Below are positions 1 to 8,048 of a stretch of DNA of 64,000 bases, piece by piece (the first letter of the stretch is position 1; every line of letters starts with the position of its first letter). Both the position numbers and the translations under genes were made by a program. Under the pieces are notes generated by a model. That model made no database searches. It had not been told where the DNA came from and worked only from the letters and a program-made list of their open reading frames with translations. The DNA lies in assembly GCA_018240785.1 (NCBI GenBank), contig JAFEFC010000016.1, positions 1 through 64,000 of the forward strand. The letters are read 5' to 3'. Origin of the DNA: Pseudomonadota bacterium. GTDB taxonomy: Bacteria; Pseudomonadota; Gammaproteobacteria; Burkholderiales; Rhodocyclaceae.

Positions 1-688
1 CAACCGAGCCTTCATGCAGCATGAACCGAAACTCGCCCTGCGTGCTGACCGCCGAGATCATGTTCAGCGAGAAGCGCCGGCCCGTCGCCTGCACCACCGG
101 CGTCTGGACCTGAGGCGCCCAGGTCGTGCCGATGTGATAGTCCGAGCGGATACCCGACTCGTCGCCAAAGTAGATCGTTGCGCCGACCCGCTTGGCTTCG
201 GCGCGGATCGCGGGGTACGTCTCCGTCTCCCACGTCCGCACCAGCACGGGGTCTTGCTGCCACGCCTGGTAAAGCGGCTTCTGGGCGCTGAAGCCCAGGA
301 TCTTCATGAGGCGGTGGACCGAAGAGACCGACAGTTCCTTCTTGAACTGGCGTTTGATCAGGTGGCGGATCAGCGACAGCGTCCACAAGCCGAACTCGAA
401 CTTGAACTGCTGCGGGTTGTGTTCACGAACCGCATTGGCAATCCACGAAAGCTCCTCGGCGCTGAGCTTGCTCGGACGCCCCGGAATCGGCTTGGCCAGC
501 AATGCGTTCTGCCCGCCGTTGGCAAAGTCGGCGAGCCACCGGAAAACACTGCGCTCATTTACGCCATACGCCGCCGCGACGCTTTGCACCGTCTGCCCCT
601 CACGCACCGCTTTGACAGCCTGCTGCCGCATCACCTGCAAGGTGTGATGATCGAGGGCGCGACCGTCGGAAAGTCGTTTGCATTTCAT
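1..688 (-). CDS. IS630-family transposase, 5' part (runs off the left edge)
   Basis: Reading the minus strand from an ATG at 688 gives 229 codons without a stop up to the window edge, so this is the N-terminal part of a longer protein. The first ~65 residues form a helix-turn-helix region (VQSVAAAYGVNERSVFRWL), typical of the N-terminal DNA-binding domain of IS630/Tc1-mariner transposases. Further on lies a winged-helix-like stretch (FGLWTLSLIRHLIKRQF) and then IYFGDESG, which fits the second acidic residue of the DDE catalytic triad. The third acidic residue would lie beyond the edge. Family assignment is by motif pattern and is fairly secure. Whether the element is intact cannot be seen. 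Confidence 0.85.
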   Translation of the reverse strand, partial: MKCKRLSDGRALDHHTLQVMRQQAVKAVREGQTVQSVAAAYGVNERSVFRWLADFANGGQNALLAKPIPGRPSKLSAEELSWIANAVREHNPQQFKFEFGLWTLSLIRHLIKRQFKKELSVSSVHRLMKILGFSAQKPLYQAWQQDPVLVRTWETETYPAIRAEAKRVGATIYFGDESGIRSDYHIGTTWAPQVQTPVVQATGRRFSLNMISAVSTQGEFRFMLHEGSV

Positions 689-915
689 GGGGCATATTAT
701 CGCTCAAATGACACTACTTACGGGAAAGTTAGTAATTTACCATGCGTACATCATAGGATGCCGCGGCAAGCCCAGGGTCCGAATTGGCCCGCATATTTTC
801 CCGATATCGTGGTCTGTTCCCTACTACCATTGAGTTGAAACAATCGATCGCCGGTCTTGGCAATGACGACTGGCTTGGCTGAGCGCAATCAGAACGTGAA
901 TTGATCAGGAGGCAC
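689..915. other. Intergenic: probable IS end, otherwise empty
   Basis: There is no convincing gene between the transposase start and the stop of the beta-propeller gene. Around 713-732 the sequence has an imperfect inverted pattern (tactta then ttagta around cgggaaag) and is more AT-rich than its surroundings. This is a reasonable place for the terminal inverted repeat of the insertion sequence, but the matching end is outside the window and no target duplication can be shown. Confidence 0.35.
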
Positions 916-1833
916 TTAGGGACGCGCAGGGACGTCAATTCTCAACCAATGGTACCCATCGAAACGAAGCAGGTCATCCGTGCCAATCGAGAACAATAGC
1001 CCTGCTCCGGACTGCAAGCGATGGAACGTTAGTCGCCCCGGGAGTTTGACTTCAATAGGTGATAATATTGAATCGTCAAGCCGCTCTATTCCAAGTCGAT
1101 GAGCAAGAAAAAGGGCCCCACCGAATGACTCGAGGCCCCAATAGTTCTTGTCCGGAATCAAATCACCGATAGACCTCCAATGATCCCCCGAACCGCACAT
1201 GATCAATCCATCGTCTCCGCATAGGACGAACGACCCATCTGGGCGAGCATGAATATTGGAGATGTTGACGTTCGTCTGCAGTTCGATCTGTCGCCATCTC
1301 CTCCCGTCAAAGTGATGCAGCGCCCCTTCCAGGCCCACCGCATAGATGTCGGCAGGTGACAAGCCGGCAATATCTTCCAGGTCCGGACCCACTACCGAAC
1401 ACAAACCATGATCCACTTGAGCCCACCTGGATCCCTCCAAGCGATAGACCTGCCCACTCTGTCCACAGCAATACGGCACCCCTGCAATCGCTCGGACCCG
1501 GGTCAGTTCTCCGAGATCATCAACCGCCCCAATTGTCCAGTCGCGAATAGCGTCATCGATGTTGCTGAGGTGGGATTGCTCGCCAAGCGGAATCTCGAAA
1601 ACCGAGCCACGCGCCCCTACTACATAACCAACGGTGCCGATGACTGTGGTGGCAATCACGGCATCTTCTTCAACATCGAAGTGACGCCACTCCCCATCCA
1701 GGGTATAGACGACGCGGGAGTTATCCTGATCGGGGTCAGCATTGAAACCCGTTGCGAGCAGCAACACACCCTCTCGGACGACACATCCATCGCAAAGAAA
1801 GAGTCCCTTCGACGGGTCCATTGCTTTGTTCAT
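916..1833 (-). CDS. Beta-propeller-like protein, candidate T6SS immunity protein
   Basis: This encodes 305 residues of unknown family. It is built from repeated stretches in which a Gly/Asp turn is followed by an aromatic-rich strand (GEWRHFDVEED, SRWAQVDHGL, RRWRQIELQT, DHWRSIGDL, YHWLRIDVP). That pattern is typical of WD40/YVTN-like propeller blades. There is no signal peptide and no membrane segment, so a cytosolic location is likely. The ATG at 1833 has a good ribosome site (AGGAG). The gene directly follows the PAAR-like toxin gene (12-base gap), the usual position of a cognate immunity gene. The immunity role is inferred from position only. Base composition looks less GC-rich than the T6SS core genes. 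Confidence 0.6.
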   Translation of the reverse strand: MNKAMDPSKGLFLCDGCVVREGVLLLATGFNADPDQDNSRVVYTLDGEWRHFDVEEDAVIATTVIGTVGYVVGARGSVFEIPLGEQSHLSNIDDAIRDWTIGAVDDLGELTRVRAIAGVPYCCGQSGQVYRLEGSRWAQVDHGLCSVVGPDLEDIAGLSPADIYAVGLEGALHHFDGRRWRQIELQTNVNISNIHARPDGSFVLCGDDGLIMCGSGDHWRSIGDLIPDKNYWGLESFGGALFLAHRLGIERLDDSILSPIEVKLPGRLTFHRLQSGAGLLFSIGTDDLLRFDGYHWLRIDVPARP

Positions 1834-1844
1834 GACGATACTCC

Positions 1845-2957
1845 TCAGCGGGACCGACTACGCTTCGGTTTTGTCAGGGCTGGCGCTTTCTGCTCACTTA
1901 CCCTCGGCATACGAGAATTAGATCGGGCTGGATTCTTGAGCTTCATAGCCCTGTGACCGTCAAGAAGTTGCTTCTCGATGCAACCCGGTGGACACCCTCT
2001 GACACCAGCACCGGCTGACTGTTCGCCGAGTTTGCACGCGGCTTCGAGAGTGTAGGCCTTGGCGCCATTATCCTTGATGAACTTATTTCGCAAGAGAGTG
2101 AACTTGCGCCCAATTCGACCGTGCTGCTTCAAGCGCCGTGGTGCCTTTCGCTCGCGTTCATTGTGGTCGTCGCCCTCCGCGCAAATACACGGCGCACCAA
2201 TGTCATTGTACCCTGTAGACGGATCTACACTTCCACGACAATCATTTGGGATAAAGTCTGCAGACGGGACCAAGTGATGGGTCGTCTTTCCGTCACAGCA
2301 ATTATTGCTTTCCTTAGAACTCTTATGTGGTTGCAGTACGCACTTTAGTGCATCTTTGCACTTGTCATTGTCACACATAGCCGTAATAGCCGCTTTGCGC
2401 TTGGATGCGGGGAGAACCTGTTTCTTACCGACCTTCTTCAGATACGGTGCCGCCTCGGGGGCACAGTGCTTCTCAAGCTTCGCTGCAACGGACGCACACG
2501 GCCCCTCCCCCGCAAATGCAGCGGCATCCAAAAATGGCCAAGTTGGTGAGTTCCCCGGAAACGAGGAGTGGTTGTGCGTCGTAATGTCCAGATGCCGCAC
2601 AACATTCTCGCCCTCCACCTTAACGTCCATCGACCACATACTGAAGTACACCTTCCCCATGTTCTTGCTCGTGACAACGCCCTTCTTCGGCGCGCAACCG
2701 GCCTCATCCCCCGTACTCTTCTTGAAATAGCTCTTATTTTTGAGCATCACCTCCTGACCAGAGATCTTTACCGTGCTCGACCCGCCACTAGTGTCCGAGG
2801 CCATGCCGGTGTTGGGGTAAGGAATAGGAACGCCGGGCGGCGTGGCAGGCGTCTGCGGAGGAGTCATGCAAACGTCTGGAAAGGCGCAGATGGATTTCCC
2901 CGCTGCCGCCTTGCACGAGATCTCCATGTTGTTGGCGTAGACCTGATTCCCCATCAC
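1845..2957 (-). CDS. DUF4150 PAAR-like protein with C-terminal HNH/GHH-type nuclease toxin
   Basis: This protein of 370 residues is a candidate T6SS effector. The N-terminal ~115 residues match the DUF4150 PAAR-like fold (VYANNMEISCKAAAGKSIC, then PPGVPIPYPNTG and SGQEVMLKNKSYFKKSTGDE), which caps the VgrG spike. The C-terminal part has TTHHLVPSADFI, a Cys-rich stretch GAPCICAEGDDHNE and LKQHGRIGR, resembling the His-Me finger (HNH/GHH2) toxins seen in polymorphic toxin systems. It ends in a basic Arg/Lys/Ser tail. The start is GTG 2957 or ATG 2954; either overlaps the stop of the upstream ketosynthase-like gene, implying translational coupling. Nuclease activity is inferred. Confidence 0.75.
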   Translation of the reverse strand: MMGNQVYANNMEISCKAAAGKSICAFPDVCMTPPQTPATPPGVPIPYPNTGMASDTSGGSSTVKISGQEVMLKNKSYFKKSTGDEAGCAPKKGVVTSKNMGKVYFSMWSMDVKVEGENVVRHLDITTHNHSSFPGNSPTWPFLDAAAFAGEGPCASVAAKLEKHCAPEAAPYLKKVGKKQVLPASKRKAAITAMCDNDKCKDALKCVLQPHKSSKESNNCCDGKTTHHLVPSADFIPNDCRGSVDPSTGYNDIGAPCICAEGDDHNERERKAPRRLKQHGRIGRKFTLLRNKFIKDNGAKAYTLEAACKLGEQSAGAGVRGCPPGCIEKQLLDGHRAMKLKNPARSNSRMPRVSEQKAPALTKPKRSRSR

Positions 2958-3979
2958 GTGCCCCTGAAATTCAGCACGACCGCCGCGCGCTGGCCCGCAT
3001 CGTTTGCAAGGTGCGCAAGGACTCCGGGGCCTGGAGCGTAGGCCTTGTAGCCTGCGGCTCTCGCCACTGCAAGCGCGGCGACCCCAGCCGCTACACCCAT
3101 TTCGCCGATGGACTCTGCCGGATGCCAGAGGTCGAACTCCTCCTTGCGCTGGCGCAGCACGCGCGACAAGGCGAGCGCAGCCTCCTTGAAGTAGTAATGC
3201 TCTCCAGAAATGTCGGTGATGCGGTAGTCAAGGTCATGTAGAGCACAGCCCGCCTCGGCCAGCGCCTTCTTGATCGCCTCGCTTAGTCCATCCGCACGAA
3301 GCGGTTCGCCGGAATCGATATGTGCTTTCTCAATTGCAAAGCCGACGCCGCTGCAATGGAGTTCGCCTTGGCCTGTTGGCTGGCCGACAAGCAGCGCGCC
3401 GGCGCCCTCTCCGGCCATGAACCCATTTGAGTTCCGCAGCGTCAACAAGCGACGTTCGCGTTCATAGACCCTGAGCGTCGGCCAAGTGAGGAGACTATCG
3501 GCAGCCGCGATCAGCACCAGCGGATGATTGCCATCCGCGATCAGCTTGCGCGCCTGGGCCAGAGCGATCGCCACGCTGACTCGTCCGTGGGTAATGATGG
3601 CCGACTCCGGGGCGAAGCGGGTGCCGAGTTCTTCCTGGATTTCGAGGAATAGTAGATCGTCCAGGCCATCGAATCGGCCGGGACGTTCCTTTTCGGCCAC
3701 GCACAGCAGTAGAGGCAGATTCCCCCATTCCTCACACGCTACGCCCTCCAGGCACTCCGCAATCGCCATCGTGGCCATCTTGCACAGCTTCGTGCGACCG
3801 CGCCAAGTCTTCTCCAGCGGCACTTGGTGCGCCATGATCCACTCGCCGTCGCTGCCCATGAAGCGCGTCTCGGTCGGGTTGCTGATCTTGGCGCGGAGCG
3901 CCGCACACGTGGCCGGCGCACTCAGGCCAACGGAGGTGACAAGACCGGTGCTAAGGATTGCAATCGGTTGCGCGGACAC
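2954..3979 (-). CDS. T6SS-associated ketosynthase-like protein, catalytically degenerate
   Basis: This encodes 341 residues with a thiolase-fold beta-ketoacyl synthase layout (ILSTGLVTSVGLSAPATCAA at the N-terminus, SNGFMAGEGAGALLVG in the middle). The normal active-site cysteine segment appears replaced by ITHGRVSVAIALAQARKLI, and the GHxxGAAG histidine motif reads ESIGEMGVAAG. The nucleophile and at least one histidine are therefore missing, and condensation chemistry is unlikely. Proteins of this kind recur next to DUF2169 and DUF4150 genes in T6SS cargo modules, where a chaperone or effector-loading role is plausible. The start is GTG at 3979, 7 bases from the DUF2169 stop. Confidence 0.75.
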   Translation of the reverse strand: MSAQPIAILSTGLVTSVGLSAPATCAALRAKISNPTETRFMGSDGEWIMAHQVPLEKTWRGRTKLCKMATMAIAECLEGVACEEWGNLPLLLCVAEKERPGRFDGLDDLLFLEIQEELGTRFAPESAIITHGRVSVAIALAQARKLIADGNHPLVLIAAADSLLTWPTLRVYERERRLLTLRNSNGFMAGEGAGALLVGQPTGQGELHCSGVGFAIEKAHIDSGEPLRADGLSEAIKKALAEAGCALHDLDYRITDISGEHYYFKEAALALSRVLRQRKEEFDLWHPAESIGEMGVAAGVAALAVARAAGYKAYAPGPGVLAHLANDAGQRAAVVLNFRGT

Positions 3980-3986
3980 AAGCCAC

Positions 3987-5087
3987 CTATGCTTCTTCTG
4001 CCGCAGATTCCATCGGCACCATCACGACCGGAATCGGAAATGCCACTTCCTCACGCTGCTGCCACCACTCCCGCCCCTTGCGCCCCACCAACACTTGCGC
4101 GATCTCGAACATGTTCTTGTTCAGCGGACGGGCGACGCGCCAGCTCATCGTGAAGCGATCCAGGTCAGGCTCGAAGACGATGGTGTCAAGCAGCGCCTTG
4201 TAGTCCTCACGCTCGCCCTTCTTAGGAAACACATGAATCGGCGCCTCGAAGTTCGGCAGCGTGAAGGTCCGCCTTCCGTCAGCAGTGAGATTGACCAGCG
4301 ACACCTCCGGCCCACCAATCGGCACCGGCAGTTGTTGGTCTGTCGGCGCAGACAGGTAGTAACGCTCGTCGAAATCCGCCGGCAGAAACGGAAAAACGTT
4401 GTCGAGCCAATCCTGATCGTAGGTGCCGCCGTAGCGGTAACGTGGCTCCCAATTACGGCCGATCGGGCCGAAGGCCATCGGCGCGAAGTCGCCGTCGGGG
4501 CGATCGACTGGGCGGTTCAGCTCTTCGGTGTTCGGCAACGGCTTGCCATCGACCCATTCGCTCTTGAGCTGGAGGCGGTAGCCGCGCCCCACCGGATTTC
4601 GCATATAGGCGCCGTGCTTGGCGAAATCCTCATGCTCGTTATCGACACCGCCGAAAGCGACGTCATACGAAATCGGCTTGATGACGAAAGGCTCCGGCGG
4701 GCTGGCGCTAATCCGACCCATGTCAGCGTCCCAGTGACGGTCGCCTACGACGGCGAAGCGCTTGGTCATGTTGCCGACGCGCAGGCCGACAGGGACCCGC
4801 GTCGCCGGACGTCCGTCTGGCGCATACGCACTGCCGAGCAGCAACACGTCGCAACGTGACTTGCGCGGCGCGAAGTCGACTTCGTACCTGGGGGCGGAAA
4901 ACCCGGGCTCGCCGGTAAAGGTGTCCGCCATGACGAGGGGGAGTTGTTCTTCATGCAGACGCACGTCTTCCCCGTTCTTCGGCAGACGGAAGGTTCCCTT
5001 GATCACCACCACGAGCAGTTCGCGGCCGCTCGGCTCGATGCCCATCGTGTAGCTGGCGACCATGCGGGTGGCGTTGATGAATTCCAT
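3987..5087 (-). CDS. DUF2169 T6SS effector adaptor
   Basis: This protein of 366 residues matches the DUF2169 family (MEFINATRMVASYTMGIEPS at the start; PISYDVAFGGVDNEHEDF, NPVGRGY and PMAFGPIGRNWEPRYRYGG in the middle). Known DUF2169 proteins act as adaptors that help load effectors on the VgrG/PAAR spike. No signal peptide or membrane span is seen. It lies between the VgrG-linked DUF6484 gene and the ketosynthase/PAAR-toxin pair, so it probably loads the toxin encoded at 1845-2957. Family call is confident. The specific partner is inferred from order. Confidence 0.88.
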   Translation of the reverse strand: MEFINATRMVASYTMGIEPSGRELLVVVIKGTFRLPKNGEDVRLHEEQLPLVMADTFTGEPGFSAPRYEVDFAPRKSRCDVLLLGSAYAPDGRPATRVPVGLRVGNMTKRFAVVGDRHWDADMGRISASPPEPFVIKPISYDVAFGGVDNEHEDFAKHGAYMRNPVGRGYRLQLKSEWVDGKPLPNTEELNRPVDRPDGDFAPMAFGPIGRNWEPRYRYGGTYDQDWLDNVFPFLPADFDERYYLSAPTDQQLPVPIGGPEVSLVNLTADGRRTFTLPNFEAPIHVFPKKGEREDYKALLDTIVFEPDLDRFTMSWRVARPLNKNMFEIAQVLVGRKGREWWQQREEVAFPIPVVMVPMESAAEEA

Positions 5088-5112
5088 GACATCGCCCCTT
5101 GCGAACGACGAT

Positions 5113-5670
5113 TCAGTTGAGCTGGATGCTGCCGCCCTTGACGCGATTCACACCCGACGAGCGGCTCGACACAAACGTGCCTTGAATGAGCACCTTGCCG
5201 GCCTTGGTGAGCGTGACGCTCGCCTTGCCGCAACGCAGGACCAGTTGTTCCCTGGCGCTGACGGTCATGCGCTCGCCATCGACATCGAGTTCGACCTGCC
5301 CGGGACGTTCTTCCAGCGGCCATCCTTCCCCCTGACGAAGCACGCCCATGACGATGGGCCGAAGCGGATCGCCGCCTTCGAACATCAGCACGAGGGACTT
5401 TCCGATGTGCCCGCCATGCAGATCCACCGTGCTGCGGGCCGCAATGACGGCAGTACCGGGCTGCCCGGGATAGAGGATGAGGGGCGTGCGGCCATCGTTC
5501 GTGATTGCGATGAGTTCGCCAATGAGTACGCCCGCGATGGGCTGCGTCACTTCATTGGAGGATGAAGTGCTGGCGAGCAGCGGTTGCAGCAAGTCGGCAC
5601 CCTCACTCGCCTCCTGCTGAAGCAACTGCGAGTCCTGAATCGGGTCCCTTCCGCTCATGTCTTGCTCCAT
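5113..5670 (-). CDS. DUF6484 T6SS-associated protein
   Basis: This encodes 185 residues. The core (AGVLIGELIAITNDGRTPLI, then KSLVLMFEGGDPLRPIVMGV) resembles the OB-like DUF6484 domain found in genes immediately downstream of vgrG. The C-terminal half (LDVDGERMTVSAREQLVLRC and ASVTLTKAGKVLIQG) looks like the beta-rich needle repeats of VgrG tips. The ATG overlaps the vgrG stop (TGATG), so the two are translationally coupled. A role in spike assembly or cargo docking is likely. The molecular function is unknown. Confidence 0.75.
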   Translation of the reverse strand: MEQDMSGRDPIQDSQLLQQEASEGADLLQPLLASTSSSNEVTQPIAGVLIGELIAITNDGRTPLILYPGQPGTAVIAARSTVDLHGGHIGKSLVLMFEGGDPLRPIVMGVLRQGEGWPLEERPGQVELDVDGERMTVSAREQLVLRCGKASVTLTKAGKVLIQGTFVSSRSSGVNRVKGGSIQLN

Positions 5671-7967
5671 CAGTTCTGCAGGATCTTCGAGCCCTTCATC
5701 ACGATGTTGCCGCCGGCCTTGACGTTGATCTTGCCCGACCCGTCGATCGTGATGTCCTTGCCCTTGATCGTGATCGTGCCGTCCTTCTTAATCGTAATGC
5801 TGGCGCTGCCGGTCTTGATCGTGACCGAGTCACCGGCGTCGATGACGAGGTTCTTGCCCACCTTCAGCGCATCGTCCTTGCCGACGTTCGTGCTGCGGCC
5901 GTTGGTGACGCTGCGCGATTCGTCCGCGCCCACGTTGGTCGACAGATTCGATCCGACATCCACCGAACGGTTGGCTCCGACGCTGGTCGATTGGTCGGCA
6001 CCCACGCTCACATCCTGATTTGCGCCCACATTCACCGTCTGATACGCGCCGATCGCCACTTCCTGCGCCGCGCCGATGGCGATCGTCTCATTCACCCCCA
6101 CGCTATGCGTACGCTGCAGCGCCACCGTCTTGGTCTCGCTCGCGCCCACCGTCACCGTGCGGTTGCTGCCAATGGTGATGCTCTCGTTCACACCCACGTC
6201 CTCGGTGCGGTTGGCGCCGATCGAGATCGTCTCGTTGATGTCGACCCGCTCCTTGCGGTTCTGGTGGATGGTGATCGTCTCGTTCTTGTCCACCGTCTCG
6301 GTGCGCTGGCCGTGGATGGTGATGGTTTCGTTGTTATCCACCGTCTCGGTGCGGTCGTGCTTGACGTGGGTGGTTTCGTCGTGGTCGATGGTCTTGGTGC
6401 GGTCGTGGCCGACCCAGTGCGTCTCGTCGTTCTCGACCTCGATGTCCTGGTTCTTCTCGGCGTGGATCCACAGTTGCTCGGCACCCTTCTTGTCCTCGAA
6501 GCGGATCGCGTTGGCATTGGCGGCGCTGCCGCCGAGCGAGGAGCGCGTCAGCACGCCGGTCTGCGTCTTGTTGGCGGGGAGCGCCCAGGGCGGCATCTGC
6601 TCGGCGTTATAGACACGACCGGTGATCAGCGGGCGATCGGGGTCGCCTTCGAGGAACTCGACCACCACTTCCTGGCCGATGCGCGGCAGCGCGACCATGC
6701 CGAAGTTCTTGCCGGCCCAGGGGTGCGATACGCGCATCCAGCATGAGGCGTTCTCGTCCGGGTCGCCGTGGCGGTCCCAGTGGAAATGCACCTTCACCCG
6801 GCCGTACTGGTCGGTGTAGATCTCGTCGCCGGACGGGCCGACGACGATGGCAGTCTGCAGGCCCTGCACGATGGGCTTGGGCGTGGTGCGCGGCGTGCGG
6901 AACGGCGCGTCGTTGTGGATGCAACTGAAGCTGGAATGGTAGGTGGCGCCTTCCGACCCGGAGGACTCGTAGTCGTTGTAGGCGAAGCTGAGCGTGGCGG
7001 CGGTGATCAGGTACTTGCGGTTCTGGTCTTCGCGCGGCTGGCCGGCAAGCTTGAAGATGCTGCCCGCCGCGATGCCACGGGCATTGCCCGCACCTTGCAT
7101 CACCTGGACCTGCGATTGCAGTTCCTCCAGGCGGATGCGGACATAGGTCTCGCCCTCCGCCGGGGTGTCGTATTCGCCGGGATAGTCGTAGATCTCGTGC
7201 GTCGCTTCCGCGTAGCCGCGCTTCTGCTTGGTCTGCTTCAGCAGTTCGACGCTGGGCTTCTTGAAATCGAAGTCGTCGATCGCATAGGCGCCGGGCTGGA
7301 TCTCCCAGTTGAAACCCCATTCGGAGATGCGTTCCCGCTCGATGCGGGTGGCGCGCTCGCCGGTGACGAAGGGAATCTCCGCATAGCCCGGGTAGGCTTC
7401 GTGCGCACTCGGCGAATCGGCGAGCACCAGGGTGTGCTTGCCGTCGGCATGGGTGAAGAAGTACGAGATGCCCTCCTGCTCCATCAGCCGGCTGACGAAG
7501 TTGAAGTCGGTCTCGCGGTACTGCACGCAGTATTCCCACGGCTCGTAGGTGCCGGTGAGCTTGTCCAGTTCGTACGAGGCGATCGCGTACTTGGCGAAGA
7601 TGTCCTTGATGATGTCCGGCACCTTCTTGTTCTGGAAGATGCGGCAATCGGCGGTGCGCGTCAGGAACCACAGCCAGGGACGGCCGACGATCTGGTAGCG
7701 CAGATAGCGGCCATGAACGCCAGCGAAGGCGAATCGCGTCACGTAGGCGTCGAAATGGCGGATCGCGCCGTCGGCCAGCTCCACCTTCACGGTGACGTTC
7801 TTGCCCAGCAGCTTGTTGGGGTCGATGTCGTTGCGCGGGCTCAGCACGGTGATGTCGAACTCGAACAAGCGCCCCATCTCTTCGCGCGCGACAATGGAAT
7901 GGAACAGCAGCACGTCCGGATCAAGCGGCGTGGTGATCTCCATTACCCGCGGCATGCGGCCTCCCAT
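5670..7967 (-). CDS. vgrG: Type VI secretion spike protein VgrG
   Basis: This protein of 765 residues forms the trimeric tip of the T6SS tube. The N-terminal gp27-like domain spans about 1-370. A gp5 OB-fold follows (DQYGRVKVHFHWDRHGDPDE, then GMVALPRIGQEVVVEFLEGD). From about residue 500 a long beta-helix is built from short degenerate repeats with an NET[IT]xI core (NNETITIHG, KNETITIHQ, INETISIGA, VNESITIGS). The protein ends with the TIKKDGTITIKGKDITIDGS needle. No extra toxin domain is fused, so effectors are delivered through the downstream adaptor genes. The start could be ATG 7967, 7955 or 7943; 7967 has a GAGG upstream. Confidence 0.95.
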   Translation of the reverse strand: MGGRMPRVMEITTPLDPDVLLFHSIVAREEMGRLFEFDITVLSPRNDIDPNKLLGKNVTVKVELADGAIRHFDAYVTRFAFAGVHGRYLRYQIVGRPWLWFLTRTADCRIFQNKKVPDIIKDIFAKYAIASYELDKLTGTYEPWEYCVQYRETDFNFVSRLMEQEGISYFFTHADGKHTLVLADSPSAHEAYPGYAEIPFVTGERATRIERERISEWGFNWEIQPGAYAIDDFDFKKPSVELLKQTKQKRGYAEATHEIYDYPGEYDTPAEGETYVRIRLEELQSQVQVMQGAGNARGIAAGSIFKLAGQPREDQNRKYLITAATLSFAYNDYESSGSEGATYHSSFSCIHNDAPFRTPRTTPKPIVQGLQTAIVVGPSGDEIYTDQYGRVKVHFHWDRHGDPDENASCWMRVSHPWAGKNFGMVALPRIGQEVVVEFLEGDPDRPLITGRVYNAEQMPPWALPANKTQTGVLTRSSLGGSAANANAIRFEDKKGAEQLWIHAEKNQDIEVENDETHWVGHDRTKTIDHDETTHVKHDRTETVDNNETITIHGQRTETVDKNETITIHQNRKERVDINETISIGANRTEDVGVNESITIGSNRTVTVGASETKTVALQRTHSVGVNETIAIGAAQEVAIGAYQTVNVGANQDVSVGADQSTSVGANRSVDVGSNLSTNVGADESRSVTNGRSTNVGKDDALKVGKNLVIDAGDSVTIKTGSASITIKKDGTITIKGKDITIDGSGKINVKAGGNIVMKGSKILQN

Positions 7968-8048
7968 TTTTGCCTCATACGCCCCATATGTAATTGTTAG
8001 GCGATGGATTCGCGAAACGCCAGCATGGCGAGCATGACAATGTACGTC

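Noticed and set aside
729-938. 69-residue open frame between the IS element and the propeller gene
   Set aside because: No ribosome site, no similarity to a known family, and it overlaps the probable IS end.
5880-6420. Short regularly spaced repeats that could suggest a CRISPR array
   Set aside because: They are degenerate ~21-30-base codon repeats of the VgrG beta-helix (NET[IT]xI) in frame, without unique spacers.
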